A DNA stretch of 64,000 bases from Halorubrum salsamenti (GCF_007671685.1 NZ_VCNL01000004.1:186001-250000); one strand, 5' to 3'; counted from the first letter of the stretch, positions 47,640-57,032 are shown. Notes: generated from the sequence alone by a model not told the origin. A program made the numbers and translations.

Positions 47640-49292
47640 ATGCCCGGTGGACACTCTCAGACCCTACGACCGTTCCTGTGGCGCGCCGAACGACTGTATC
47701 CGGACACAGAGATCGTCTCCCGGACTCACGAGGGGCGCACGCGACACACGTACGCCGAGTACGCCGACCGCACGGCCCGGCTCGCGAACGCGCTGGACGA
47801 GTACGGGATCGAACGCGGCGACCGGATCGCGACGTTCTGCTGGAACCACACCCGCCACTTCGAGACGTACTTCGGCGTCCCGAACGCCGGCGCGCAGCTC
47901 CACACGATCAACCCGCTCCTGCCCGACGAGCACATCCGGTACATCGTCGAGGACGCCGCCGACGAGATCGTCTTCGTCGACGCGTCGTTGGCCCCGAAAC
48001 TCGCCGGCGCGGCCGAGGGCGCCGAGGAGTTCGACGACGTCGACTTCGTCTCCATGGGCTCGTCCGAGATCGACGCGCTCGACGCCATGCCCTACGAGGA
48101 GTTCATCGCGGACCAGCCGACCGACTACGACTGGCCCGACCTCGACGGCGACCAGCCGGCCGGCCTCTGTTACACCTCCGGCACCACGGGGAAGCCGAAG
48201 GGCGTCGAGTACACCCAGTCGATGCTGTGGAGCCACACGATGGCCTCCCAGACGCCGCAGGGGATCCCGATGGAGGACTCCGACGTTGTCATGCCAGTTG
48301 TTCCCATGTTCCACGTCAACGCGTGGGGGATGCCGTTCACCGCGACCGCGGCGGGCGCGAAACACGTCTATCCCGGCCCCTCGCCCGAGCCGGCCGACCT
48401 CGCCGCGCTGATCGAGGAGGAGGGCGTGACGATCTCCGCGGGCGTGCCGACGGTGTGGCTCGGGCTGCAGGAGTACATCACGGAGGGCAACGACGTCGAC
48501 CTCTCGACGCTCGACACCGTGATCGTCGGCGGCGCGGCCGCCCCGCGGGCACTGATCGAGTGGTACGACGAGCGCGGCGTCGAGGTGCTCCACGCGTGGG
48601 GGATGACCGAGCTGTCGCCGATCGGCACCGTCTCCCATCTCACGGACGACCTGCGCGACGCCGACTACGAGACGCAGGTCGACAAGCGCTCGAAACAGGG
48701 GCTCGTCGTCCCCGGACTGGAGTTCGAGGTGATCGACGAGAACGGCGAGGAGGTTCCCTGGAACGGCGAGGACTTCGGCGAACTGCGGATCCGCGGCCCG
48801 TGGGTGACGAAGGAGTACTTCGCGCGCCCGGAGGCCAGCGAGGAGGAGTTCGTCGACGGCTGGCTGAAGACCGGCGACGTGGTCACCGTCGACGAAGACG
48901 GCTACATGCAGCTCGTCGACCGGACGAAGGACGTGATCAAGTCGGGCGGCGAGTGGATCTCCAGCGTCGAGCTGGAGAACGCGATCATGGCCTACGACGG
49001 CGTCAGCGAGGCGACCGTGATCGGCGTCCCGCACGAGCGCTGGCAGGAGCGTCCCGTGGCGTTCGTCGTCGCGGCCGACGGCGTCGACCGCGACGCCTTA
49101 GTCGAGGAGATCGAGTCGGGGCTCCGCGAGGAGTACCCGAAGTGGTGGGTACCGGACGCGGTGGAGTTCATCGACGAGGTTCCCAAGACCGCGACCGGGA
49201 AGTTCTCGAAGAAGGACCTCCGGGAGCGGTACGCCGACCAGTCGCTCGTCGAGGGGTCGGTGCCGGAAGACGACGCGCCGGAGCAGGGGTAG
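47640..49292 (+). CDS. AMP-forming acyl-CoA synthetase
   Basis: A 550-residue adenylate-forming enzyme that activates a carboxylic acid with ATP and joins it to CoA. The ATP motif YTSGTTGKPKGVEYT is near 180, the AWGMTELSP motif near 320, the TGD hinge (LKTGDVVT) near 415 and the C-terminal lysine in KTATGKFSKKDLR near 520. It resembles medium/long-chain fatty acid CoA ligases. A CATAATTC box about 25-30 bases before the ATG suggests a leaderless start. Exact chain length is unknown. Confidence 0.93.
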   Translation: MPGGHSQTLRPFLWRAERLYPDTEIVSRTHEGRTRHTYAEYADRTARLANALDEYGIERGDRIATFCWNHTRHFETYFGVPNAGAQLHTINPLLPDEHIRYIVEDAADEIVFVDASLAPKLAGAAEGAEEFDDVDFVSMGSSEIDALDAMPYEEFIADQPTDYDWPDLDGDQPAGLCYTSGTTGKPKGVEYTQSMLWSHTMASQTPQGIPMEDSDVVMPVVPMFHVNAWGMPFTATAAGAKHVYPGPSPEPADLAALIEEEGVTISAGVPTVWLGLQEYITEGNDVDLSTLDTVIVGGAAAPRALIEWYDERGVEVLHAWGMTELSPIGTVSHLTDDLRDADYETQVDKRSKQGLVVPGLEFEVIDENGEEVPWNGEDFGELRIRGPWVTKEYFARPEASEEEFVDGWLKTGDVVTVDEDGYMQLVDRTKDVIKSGGEWISSVELENAIMAYDGVSEATVIGVPHERWQERPVAFVVAADGVDRDALVEEIESGLREEYPKWWVPDAVEFIDEVPKTATGKFSKKDLRERYADQSLVEGSVPEDDAPEQG

Positions 49293-49333
49293 GTCGCTCG
49301 CAGCCGTGGGCTTCTCCCCGTCGCGGCCGCGGG

Positions 49334-49777
49334 CTACTCCCCGTCCCGCTCGCCGACGACCCACTTGTGCGAGTAGCTCTCGCCGCAGGTGCAGTGGGCG
49401 TACGCGTGGACCACGTCGCCCTCGGCGTAGAGGCCGCCGACCTCCTCGTTTTGCGCCTCCGCGAACGCGAAGACGAACCGGATCTCGTGGTCGTCGTCGG
49501 GGGCCTCCTCGGCGAAGGGACACGTCCCGTCGTCGAGCGAGCCGGCGATCTCGCCCTCGGCGCCCATCGCCGTCTTCGCGAACTCCATCGCTCCCATTCC
49601 CGTGCCGGCCTCGAACGCGGACCGACCGGTCTCGCCGTCGAGGATCAGCCGGACCCCGCCGTCCGTCTCGGTGCCGACGCTGCGGAGCCGGGAGTCGTCA
49701 TCGAGGTACGCGTCGCTCAGGTAGAAGACCACGTCGTCGAGCCGCTCGCCCGCGAGGAACTCGTCGAGGTTGCTCAT
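49334..49777 (-). CDS. Haloarchaeal protein of unknown function with C-terminal Cys/His motif
   Basis: A 147-residue acidic protein, convergent with the acyl-CoA synthetase. The N-terminal part is alpha/beta (LDEFLAGERLDDVVFYL), and the C-terminal part has AHCTCGESYSHKW, a Cys-x-Cys...His arrangement that could hold metal. It resembles a conserved haloarchaeal family (possibly DUF5807; I cannot verify this here). No function can be assigned. Confidence 0.72.
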   Translation of the reverse strand: MSNLDEFLAGERLDDVVFYLSDAYLDDDSRLRSVGTETDGGVRLILDGETGRSAFEAGTGMGAMEFAKTAMGAEGEIAGSLDDGTCPFAEEAPDDDHEIRFVFAFAEAQNEEVGGLYAEGDVVHAYAHCTCGESYSHKWVVGERDGE

Positions 49778-49981
49778 GCCGGTCCGAGGCGCGTGAGCGG
49801 TAAAAGGCGTGCGAGTCGCGTCGAGTCGGGATCGCCTCGCGCCGACCGCGAATCGCCGTCGACGTCCGCCGCGACGCCCACTATCGCCGCCCGCCGCGAT
49901 GTCTCGGTTCCTGTCGAACCGATGTTAGCTCACGCGGAATCGGGATAACTGTTAATACGTACCACTGAGATCCGTCCCCTG
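49778..49981. promoter_or_regulatory. Intergenic region with TATA box for the 34-residue ORF
   Basis: About 200 bases with no gene I can support. CTGTTAATACG at 49947-49957 is a strong TATA-like box about 27-30 bases before the ATG at 49982. Confidence 0.45.
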
Positions 49982-50086
49982 ATGAGTGCGCAAACGCCAT
50001 CCGGAGATCGGCTCGCCGAGTGGGCGGAGCTGGTCGACGAGGACGTGCCGGAGGAGCTCCGAGAGGAGCGGTCCGGCGACTGTTAA
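49982..50086 (+). CDS. 34-residue acidic small protein upstream of hef
   Basis: A short frame encoding 34 residues (starts MSAQTPSGDRLAEWAEL, ends EERSGDC). It is acidic, as expected of a haloarchaeal protein, and its ATG is about 27-30 bases after a clear TATA box, so a leaderless message would begin on it. The stop lies 52 bases before the hef ATG. It may be a real small protein or the first ORF of the hef transcript. Confidence 0.5.
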   Translation: MSAQTPSGDRLAEWAELVDEDVPEELREERSGDC

Positions 50087-50138
50087 CTTTCACCTCGCTT
50101 CGCGAAGGCTTTAGGCCGGTGCCGGCCAAGGGCCGCCG

Positions 50139-52568
50139 ATGGCGACCGAGGCCGCCGGCATCGACAGACCCCTGCTCGTCGACGACTTCCTCCAGGAGCG
50201 CCGCTACCAGCTCCAGCTGGCGGCGTCCGCCACCGACGAACACACCCTCGTCTGTCTCCCGACCGGCCTCGGCAAGACGACGGTCAGCCTGCTCGTCACC
50301 GCCGAGCGCCTCCACGAGGCGGGCGGGAAGGCCCTCTTTTTAGCCCCCACCAAACCCCTCGTCCAGCAGCACGCCGACTTCTACCGCGAGGCGCTCTCGG
50401 TCCCGGACGACGAGATCGTCGTGTTCACCGGCGACGTGAAGCCGGACGACCGCGCCGCGCTCTGGGCGGACGCCCGGATCGTGATCGCGACCCCGCAGGT
50501 CGTCGAGAACGACCTGGTCGGCAACCGGATCTCGCTGCGCGACGTGACCCACTGCACCTTCGACGAGTGCCACCGCGCGACCGGTGACTACGCGTACGTC
50601 TACATCGCGGAGCGCTACCACGCCGACGCCGCCGATCCGCTCGTCACCGGCATGTCGGCCTCGCCCGGCGGCGACACCGAGGAGATCGAGACGGTCTGCG
50701 AGAACCTCGGGCTCGTCAACGTCGAGGTGATGACCGAGGAGGACGCCGACGTCGACGAGTACACCCACGACACCGACGTGCGGTGGGAGCAGGTGACGCT
50801 CCCGGACGAGGTCCTCGAGATCCGCGACGCGCTCAACGAGGTGATCACCGACCGGCTGGAGAAGCTGAAGTCGCTCGGCGTGACGAACACGACGAATCCC
50901 GACCTCTCGCAGAAGGACCTCAACAAGATGCGCGGGCAGCTGAAGCAGATGATGGACAACGACCAGTCGGACGGGTACAAGGGGATGTCTACCCACGCCG
51001 AGGTGATGAAGCTCCGCCGCGCGACCGAGCTGGTCGAGACGCAGTCGGTCGAATCCGTCCGGCGCTACTTCGAGCGCCAACGCGAGGCCGCGCGCTCGTC
51101 GGGCGCCTCGAAGGCGAGCCAGCGCATGGTCGCGGACCCCAAAGTGAGAGAGGCGATGCGGAAGGCGGAGTCGTTCGACGGGCTCCACCCGAAGTTCTCG
51201 AAGGCCCGCATCCTGCTCGCGGAGACGCTCGGGATCAACGGGGGCGAGCGCTCCATCCTGTTCACCGAGTCCCGCGACACCGCCGAGGCGCTCGTGGAGT
51301 TCCTCTCGGCGAGCTTCGACGTCCGGAAGTTCGTCGGGCAGGGCGACAAGGAGGGCTCCGACGGGATGAGCCAGACGCAGCAGCAGGAGACGCTCGACGA
51401 GTTCAAGAACGGCGACTTCGAGGTGCTCGTCTCCACGAGCGTCGCCGAGGAGGGCCTCGACGTGCCCGAGGTCGACCTCGTCTGCTTCTACGAGCCCGTC
51501 CCGACCGCGATCCGCTCGATCCAGCGCAAGGGGCGGACCGGCCGGCAGGCCGAGGGGAAGGTGGTCGTCCTGATGGCCGAGGACACCCGCGACGAGGCGT
51601 TCTTCTGGATCTCCCGCCGGCGCGAGAAGAAGATGGCCAGCCAGCTCGCCGAGCTGAAGGAGGCCACCGACGACATCGAGGAGACCGTCGGCGACGACGG
51701 GCAGGCGGGGCTCGACGCGTTCGCCAACGGATCTGCTGAGGACACGGACGCGGAAGGCGACGATGGCGCGGGCGACAGTGACGGCGACGGCGCCGACAGT
51801 ACCACCGACAGCGACGACGGTGAGGACGGCGACGCCGGCCTCAGCGACTTCGCGGCGGAGGCGCGGGACGGAGACGGGGAGGGTGACGACGGAGTCGTCG
51901 CCACCGCCGGCGTCGACGAGGGGGTCGAGGTCGTCGTCGACCAGCGCGAGCTCGACTCCTCCATCGCGAAGGATCTCTCGACGCGCGACGGGCTCGTCAC
52001 CCGGCTGGAGACGCTCGCGGTCGGCGACTACGTGCTCTCCGACCGGGTCGCCGTCGAGCGCAAGTCGGCGGCGGACTTCGTCGACTCGATGCTCGATTCC
52101 GACCGCTCGATGTTCGAGCAGGTCGGCGAGCTCTCGCGGGCGTACGCCCGCCCCGTGATGGTCGTCGAGGGGACGAACCTCTACGGCCAGCGCGACATCG
52201 ATCCCAACGCGATCCGCGGCGCGCTCGCGTCGCTCGCGGTCGACTTCGACGTGAGCGTCCTCCGCACCGAGGGCGAAGAGGACACAACCGAACTGCTCGC
52301 GACCATCGCCAAGCGAGAGCAGGAGACACGCGATCGCGAGGTGAGCGTCCACGGCGAGAAGACGACGAAGACCCGCGCGGAACAGCAGGAGTACGTCGTC
52401 TCCTCCATCGCCGACATCGGACCGGTCACCGCGCGCACCCTGCTCGAACACTTCGGCACCGTCGAGGCCGTGATGACCGCGCCCGAGGACGACTTACTGG
52501 AGGTCGACGGCGTCGGGCCGGTGACCGCGGAGCGCATCCGCGAGGTCGTCGGGAGCGACTACGAGTAG
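50139..52568 (+). CDS. hef: Hef helicase/nuclease (ERCC4-type)
   Basis: An 809-residue archaeal XPF/FANCM-like protein that processes stalled replication forks. The SF2 helicase part has PTGLGKTT at 41-48, FDECHR near 142, an SAS-type motif in TGMSASPGG and the QRKGRTGRQ motif VI near 466. An acidic low-complexity stretch (about 525-590) separates it from the ERCC4 nuclease core with GDYVLSDRVAVERKSA near 625-642 (ERK triad intact), and tandem helix-hairpin-helix turns end the protein. GCTTTAGG about 27 bases upstream suggests a leaderless ATG. Confidence 0.97.
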   Translation: MATEAAGIDRPLLVDDFLQERRYQLQLAASATDEHTLVCLPTGLGKTTVSLLVTAERLHEAGGKALFLAPTKPLVQQHADFYREALSVPDDEIVVFTGDVKPDDRAALWADARIVIATPQVVENDLVGNRISLRDVTHCTFDECHRATGDYAYVYIAERYHADAADPLVTGMSASPGGDTEEIETVCENLGLVNVEVMTEEDADVDEYTHDTDVRWEQVTLPDEVLEIRDALNEVITDRLEKLKSLGVTNTTNPDLSQKDLNKMRGQLKQMMDNDQSDGYKGMSTHAEVMKLRRATELVETQSVESVRRYFERQREAARSSGASKASQRMVADPKVREAMRKAESFDGLHPKFSKARILLAETLGINGGERSILFTESRDTAEALVEFLSASFDVRKFVGQGDKEGSDGMSQTQQQETLDEFKNGDFEVLVSTSVAEEGLDVPEVDLVCFYEPVPTAIRSIQRKGRTGRQAEGKVVVLMAEDTRDEAFFWISRRREKKMASQLAELKEATDDIEETVGDDGQAGLDAFANGSAEDTDAEGDDGAGDSDGDGADSTTDSDDGEDGDAGLSDFAAEARDGDGEGDDGVVATAGVDEGVEVVVDQRELDSSIAKDLSTRDGLVTRLETLAVGDYVLSDRVAVERKSAADFVDSMLDSDRSMFEQVGELSRAYARPVMVVEGTNLYGQRDIDPNAIRGALASLAVDFDVSVLRTEGEEDTTELLATIAKREQETRDREVSVHGEKTTKTRAEQQEYVVSSIADIGPVTARTLLEHFGTVEAVMTAPEDDLLEVDGVGPVTAERIREVVGSDYE

Positions 52569-52638
52569 CTGCGACGGGACGGCAGAAGCGCTTGCCACGA
52601 AAAGCGTACTTCAGGAGTCTGCTCGGCGAAACAGTATT

Positions 52639-52656
52639 GTATACTGGGTAGTATAC
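52639..52656. promoter_or_regulatory. Inverted-repeat operator in the vapBC promoter
   Basis: GTATACT (52639-52645) and AGTATAC (52650-52656) form a perfect 7-bp inverted repeat around GGGT, overlapping the TATA region and ending eight bases before the vapB ATG. In VapBC systems the antitoxin-toxin complex binds such palindromes to repress its own promoter, so this is the expected operator. Confidence 0.7.
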
Positions 52657-52664
52657 GAACGCAC

Positions 52665-52877
52665 ATGAGCAAGAGTATCCGCGTCGACGAGGACACGCAC
52701 GCCGCACTCGCGTCGCTGAAGGGCGACGACGAGACCTTCGACGACCTACTGACGCGGCTGATCCGCGAGCGCCGTGAGGATATCCGGGCCGGGGCCGGCC
52801 TTTGGGCGGGGACCGACGCGCCCGAGCGTGCACGAGAAAAACGCCGAGAGATGAAACGCGGGGTCGACTCGCGGTGA
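52665..52877 (+). CDS. vapB: VapB-type antitoxin
   Basis: A 70-residue protein. The N-terminal SKSIRVDEDTHAALASLK stretch is a ribbon-helix-helix-like DNA-binding start, and the C-terminal half is charged and likely flexible (AREKRREMKRGVDSR), as the toxin-wrapping tails of VapB antitoxins are. The stop overlaps the vapC GTG (GTGA). The start sits directly after a palindromic operator. Confidence 0.85.
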   Translation: MSKSIRVDEDTHAALASLKGDDETFDDLLTRLIRERREDIRAGAGLWAGTDAPERAREKRREMKRGVDSR

Positions 52878-53266
52878 CGGTGTACGACAGCAGCGTTCTC
52901 ATCGATTATCTCGCTGGACGAGATGCGGCCGTCGAGTGCGTCCACGAACATGCCGACGAGCCAGCGAACGCCCCGCCGCTCGCGCTGTTCGAGGTGTACC
53001 AAGGCGAGGTGTTCCGGTCGGGATCAACGAATCTCGACGCGGTCGACGACGCTCTCGACTGGATACAGGTAGTCGACACGCCGGCGACGGTCGCCCGTGA
53101 GGCGGCGGTGCTTCAGGACGCGCTCCGCGACCGAGGTGACCCGCTTGCGGCCCGTGACGCATTCATCGCGGGGACCGCTGTCGCCCTGAACGAGCGACTC
53201 GTCGTGTCCGACGCCGATTTTGATGTTGATGGACTGCGTGACGTTCTCGATCTCGACCTCGTCTGA
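52874..53266 (+). CDS. vapC: VapC-type PIN-domain toxin ribonuclease
   Basis: A 130-residue PIN protein. The conserved acidic residues are D5 (VYDSSVLIDYL), E40 (LALFEVYQGE), D95 (ARDAFIAG) and D113/D115 (VVSDADFD), giving a complete metal site. VapC toxins cleave RNA, often tRNA, when the antitoxin is lost. GTG start overlaps the vapB stop. The longer frame beginning at 52802 reads across vapB in another frame and is not used. Confidence 0.9.
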   Translation: MTVYDSSVLIDYLAGRDAAVECVHEHADEPANAPPLALFEVYQGEVFRSGSTNLDAVDDALDWIQVVDTPATVAREAAVLQDALRDRGDPLAARDAFIAGTAVALNERLVVSDADFDVDGLRDVLDLDLV

Positions 53267-53272
53267 GGGGAC

Positions 53273-54361
53273 TCATTCGAACCCGCTCACCAGCGTCACG
53301 ACCCACTGTCCGAGATCGTACTCCGCCCGGACCTCCACGCGCGTCACCCACTTCACCCACTGGAACCCCCGCCGATCGGGCGCGACCAGCCGCGCGGGCG
53401 CCCCGTGGCCGTGGCTCAGTCGCTCGCCGCCGACGCGAGTCGCGAGCAGGGCCTTCTCGGCCTCCTCGATCGGGAGGCTCCAGCGGTAGCCGGTGACGGA
53501 GGTGAACCGGACGTACGCGGCGTCGTCGTCGAGCTCGCCCGCCGCGTCGAGCAGGTCGCCGACGCGGATCCCATCCCACTCCTGGACCGTGTACCAGCCG
53601 CTGGTACAGTCGAGCAGGGCCTCCGTCTCGTGGCCGGCGGCGAGTTCGTCGGCGGTCAGTTCGACCGGCTCGCTCACGAGCCCCTCGACGCGCAGCCGAT
53701 ACTCGTTCCGGTCGATCGGGTCGGGGTCGTCGGCGACCCACGAGGTGATCGGGAAGGCCGCGTTTCCCGCGCCCTCGCGCGGCTGCGATCCGGTGAACCG
53801 CCGATCGGAGCCGGCCGTGTCGAGCGCGTCGTTGACGCTCTGCTGGAGTCGGTAGGTCGCACCGCCCGCGGCCAGGAGGACGGTGTAGCGGACCGCGGTC
53901 CGGCGGCGCTCGAAGTCGACCCGCCGCGGGACTCTGAATCGCGTCGCCGCGTGCGCGGCCACGAGCGGGACCAAGGCGAGCCCGAAGCCGACGTGGACGG
54001 AGAGGAGCGTCCAGTACGAGACCCGCACGTCGAGCCCGAACACCCACGCGGTCCCGGTCGCGAGCGCGCCGAGCGCGGCGACCAGCGTCAGGACCGACAG
54101 CGCGGTCGACCGCTGCCAGAGGGTCGGGTCCGTGAGCCGGGATCGGACGCGCGCGAGCTTCCACGCGAGCAGCGCGACGATTCCGACGCCGAGCGCGCGA
54201 TGGAGCCAGAACAGCGGCCACCCCTCCGGGACGCCGACGGTGAAGGAGACGAGCCCGGTCGTCGCCTCGGCGACGACGAACGCGAACAGCGACCAGTCGA
54301 CGGCGCGCGGCGGCGGCTCCAGTCGGTCGAGCGCTTCGCCGGTTCGGGAGCGCACGCCCAT
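53273..54361 (-). CDS. Membrane-anchored molybdopterin oxidoreductase (sulfite oxidase fold)
   Basis: A 362-residue protein. Residues 22-42, 54-70, 88-108 and 116-138 are four hydrophobic segments with histidines (WLHRALG and VHVGFG) that could bind haem, like a cytochrome b561-type module. A fifth region after ERRRTAVRYT is hydrophobic. From about 195 the sulfite-oxidase-type molybdopterin domain follows, with the ligand cysteine C252 in LDCTSGWYTVQEWDGI and RLSHGHGAPARLVAPDRRGFQWVKW near 320. The electron donor is unknown. It converges with vapC. Confidence 0.85.
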   Translation of the reverse strand: MGVRSRTGEALDRLEPPPRAVDWSLFAFVVAEATTGLVSFTVGVPEGWPLFWLHRALGVGIVALLAWKLARVRSRLTDPTLWQRSTALSVLTLVAALGALATGTAWVFGLDVRVSYWTLLSVHVGFGLALVPLVAAHAATRFRVPRRVDFERRRTAVRYTVLLAAGGATYRLQQSVNDALDTAGSDRRFTGSQPREGAGNAAFPITSWVADDPDPIDRNEYRLRVEGLVSEPVELTADELAAGHETEALLDCTSGWYTVQEWDGIRVGDLLDAAGELDDDAAYVRFTSVTGYRWSLPIEEAEKALLATRVGGERLSHGHGAPARLVAPDRRGFQWVKWVTRVEVRAEYDLGQWVVTLVSGFE

Positions 54362-54419
54362 CTCGATCGTGGTACGTGCTAGCGAGACAAAAGCGTCGTC
54401 ACGGTTCGGTCGCTCCGCG

Positions 54420-55247
54420 CTACAGCTCGTGGGCTTCCCCGTCCACCGCCAGCGGCTCCGCGAACGCCTCGTCGGGCGGGTAGTAGTGCGCGAGGTGGAC
54501 GAGGCGGGTGCGGTCCGCGTCGAGCTCGTCGGCGAGCGCGAGCGCGCCCTCCCGAGTCATGTGCTTCGTACCGAACGTGCGCGGGACGCCGTCGGGACCC
54601 TCGTGGCGCCCGCCGATCGGGTGGTGCTCGCAGAGCGAGGCGGGGACGATGGCGTCGGCGAGCAGGAGGTCGGCGTCGGAAAGCGCCTCGCGGGACCGCT
54701 CCGGAATGTCGTAGCTCGTGTCGCCCGTCAGCGAGAGCTTCGCGCCCGTCTCGGGGTCCTCGATCACGACGCCGTAACACAGCAGCGGCGGGTGATCGAC
54801 GGGGACGAACCGGACCTCGAACCCGCACGTCTCGAAGGGCTCGAACGGGTCGCGGGAGTGGACGCCGATGCGGTCCTCCAGGTAGTCGTACTTCGCGCGG
54901 ATCGTCTCCGCGACGCTCTCGTCGGTGGCGGGGTCGGTCTCCGACGGCGCGTGGACCGGGAGCCCGTCGACCAGCCGGTAGACGTTGCCGAGCCCGTCGA
55001 GGTGGTCGAAGTGGATGTGCGTCACGATGCCGGCGTCTGGCAGCGGGACGTCGTTGCCGAGGAACTGGCTCCGGAAGTCCGGGCTGAAGTCGACGAGCAG
55101 CGACTCGCCGGTGCGCTCGTTCGCGACGTGGACCGAGAACCGCGAGCGCGACACCCCGCGCTCGCGCGCCGCGGCGCAGGTGTCGCAGTCGCAGCCGACC
55201 GTCGGCGTCCCGGTCGTGTCGCCGGCGCCGAGGAGGGTGACCCGCAT
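54420..55247 (-). CDS. Metallo-beta-lactamase fold hydrolase (PhnP-like)
   Basis: A 275-residue metallohydrolase. The Cys cluster GCDCDTC is at 18-24 and the metal motif HIHFDH at 77-82 is followed by LSLTGDTSYD near 175, and further His residues (GTKHMT, LVHLAHYY) complete the dinuclear site. The N-terminal CxCxxC is a feature of PhnP-like cyclic phosphodiesterases. The natural substrate here is not known. Start 55247 removes an eight-residue upstream piece. Confidence 0.87.
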   Translation of the reverse strand: MRVTLLGAGDTTGTPTVGCDCDTCAAARERGVSRSRFSVHVANERTGESLLVDFSPDFRSQFLGNDVPLPDAGIVTHIHFDHLDGLGNVYRLVDGLPVHAPSETDPATDESVAETIRAKYDYLEDRIGVHSRDPFEPFETCGFEVRFVPVDHPPLLCYGVVIEDPETGAKLSLTGDTSYDIPERSREALSDADLLLADAIVPASLCEHHPIGGRHEGPDGVPRTFGTKHMTREGALALADELDADRTRLVHLAHYYPPDEAFAEPLAVDGEAHEL

Positions 55248-55338
55248 TTCAGATCGTGGTCGGCGGCCCACAGCCTTAGCGTCCGTGATCGACCGCTCTC
55301 GCCCCGGTTTATAAGCCCGTCAGGCACGACGCTCCGGT

Positions 55339-56364
55339 ATGCACGACGCTCGCGACCTCGTCCTCGCGCGACTCCCCTCGGGGATCCCGGTCCGCACGAC
55401 CGTCCACGTCTACGGCGAGGGGAATCTCGTCGACGGCCCGGACGGTCCCGAACTCGACGTTCCCGCCGACGGCGGTCCCGTCGTCTACGCGCAGGCGGCC
55501 CAGCACGGCCGGGAGGTGAACGGGACGGCGGCCCTCCGCCGGCTCCACGAACGACTGACGAGGACGGGCGAGGACGCGGTCGACGCGGAGGTCGCGGGCA
55601 CCCTCGTCACCGTCCCGGTCGCCGACCCGCTCACCTTCGACCGCGTCTCGTACACCACTCCGGAGTCGCTCGACGCGATCCACTCCAACATGAACCGCTG
55701 CTGGCCCGGCGACGCCGACGGGACCCTCCACGAGCGGATGGCGGCCAGCCTCTGGACCGTCGCGAGCGCGGCGGACGCGGTCGTCGACCTCCACACCGGG
55801 TCGCCCGCGATGCTCACCCACGCGGTGTACATGCGCGACGACGCGGCCTGCCGGGGCCTCGCGGAGGCGTTCGGCACCGATCTCCTGCTCGCGGAGGCCG
55901 CGGGCGACGAGGCGGACGCGGAGTGGGCGGAGCGCGGCTTCGCGGGCAAGCTCCGCGTCGCCGCCACCCGCGAGGGGATCCCGACGGTCACCCCCGAGCT
56001 CGCGCACAGCCGCGAGGTCGTCCCCGAGGCGGTCGACGCCGGTGTCGAGGGGATGATCGGTGTGCTCCGACACGAGGACCTCCTGCCCGGTGACCCGGCG
56101 CCGTGGGACGGGACGGCCGCGCGGAACCACCTCGGGCGCGTCGAGGCCGCGGACTCCGGGCTGTTCACTCCGGAGCGCGGCCTGTCGGTCGGCGACGAGG
56201 TCGAAGAAGGCCAGCGGCTCGGCGTCGTTCACGACCCGGCGACGTTCGAGTCGCTTCAGACCGCCGCGGCCGACCGCGACGGGATCGTCTACTCGATCGC
56301 CCGCGAAGCGACCGTCACCGCGGGCTCGACGCTCGTCGGCGTGGCTGAGCGACTGGACGAGTGA
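55339..56364 (+). CDS. Succinylglutamate desuccinylase / aspartoacylase family zinc hydrolase 2
   Basis: A 341-residue member of the same family as the gene at 16206, but longer and with an extended C-terminal beta domain. The first metal motif is altered to QHGREVNG (family HGxExxG), and the DLHTGSP block provides the distal histidine. SNMNRCWPGDADG is the substrate-carboxylate segment. TTTATAAG at 55309-55316 lies 23-30 bases before the ATG, so leaderless. The C-terminal biotinyl-lipoyl-like hairpin (LSVGDEVEEGQRLG) is seen in related acylases. Confidence 0.86.
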   Translation: MHDARDLVLARLPSGIPVRTTVHVYGEGNLVDGPDGPELDVPADGGPVVYAQAAQHGREVNGTAALRRLHERLTRTGEDAVDAEVAGTLVTVPVADPLTFDRVSYTTPESLDAIHSNMNRCWPGDADGTLHERMAASLWTVASAADAVVDLHTGSPAMLTHAVYMRDDAACRGLAEAFGTDLLLAEAAGDEADAEWAERGFAGKLRVAATREGIPTVTPELAHSREVVPEAVDAGVEGMIGVLRHEDLLPGDPAPWDGTAARNHLGRVEAADSGLFTPERGLSVGDEVEEGQRLGVVHDPATFESLQTAAADRDGIVYSIAREATVTAGSTLVGVAERLDE

Positions 56365-56395
56365 GCTGACGCGACTGGACGGGTTTGTCGTCGAG

Positions 56396-56905
56396 CTAGG
56401 GTCGCCGCACCCGGATCGTCCCCGTGGCGTCGACGGTGACGAACAGCCGGTCGCGCACCTCACGCCCGTGAACCGCGTCGCCCGCGCCCTCGCCGATCGT
56501 CTTCATCAGGTCGGGCGCGGTCTGGTTCACCTTCACGCCCGCCTCGTCGCAGGCGTCGTACACGCGCTTCGGCGCGTCGTAGAGGTCGGTCCCCGTCTCG
56601 ATCTCCACGCGGACCGGGGCGGAGAGCGCCTCCGCGAACGCGACCGTCTCGCGGGCGCTCGCCACGTTGTCGCGGGCGCTGGCCTCGACGCTGGAGACGT
56701 TGGCGCGCGACGTGCCAAGCTGGTCCGCGATGTCCGACTGACGGAGCCCCCGCTCGCGGAGGGCCAACACCTCTGCCTGCCGGCGGGTGAGAACGCTCTC
56801 GTCCGCGTCGAACCCCGCGCGCTCCAGCAGATCCGCGGCGTCGATGTCGTCGGGATCAGGTTCGGGGCTGGGATCGGCGTCGGGAGCCCCGTCGTCTGCG
56901 ACCAT
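56396..56905 (-). CDS. Tfx-family helix-turn-helix DNA-binding protein
   Basis: A 169-residue protein. The helix-turn-helix ESVLTRRQAEVLALRERG plus RQSDIADQLGTSRANVSSVE is the Tfx-type DNA-binding domain, a regulator first described near methanogen formylmethanofuran dehydrogenase genes. The rest has an alpha/beta domain with VRVEIETGTDLYD. The ATG at 56905 is chosen because TTTTTTGAG lies about 25 bases upstream; a start at 56932 would fall inside that box. Targets unknown. Confidence 0.85.
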   Translation of the reverse strand: MVADDGAPDADPSPEPDPDDIDAADLLERAGFDADESVLTRRQAEVLALRERGLRQSDIADQLGTSRANVSSVEASARDNVASARETVAFAEALSAPVRVEIETGTDLYDAPKRVYDACDEAGVKVNQTAPDLMKTIGEGAGDAVHGREVRDRLFVTVDATGTIRVRRP

Positions 56906-57032
56906 ACGCGCCGTCAGGGGACGCGTGCTCAAAAAACGGCGGTTTCGACGGGGATGAGAAACGGAATCGAAGTCGGCGGCGGATCGGTAGCGTCCGGACT
57001 GTCCGTGGGGTGGGGCTGCCCCCGAGACGCGC

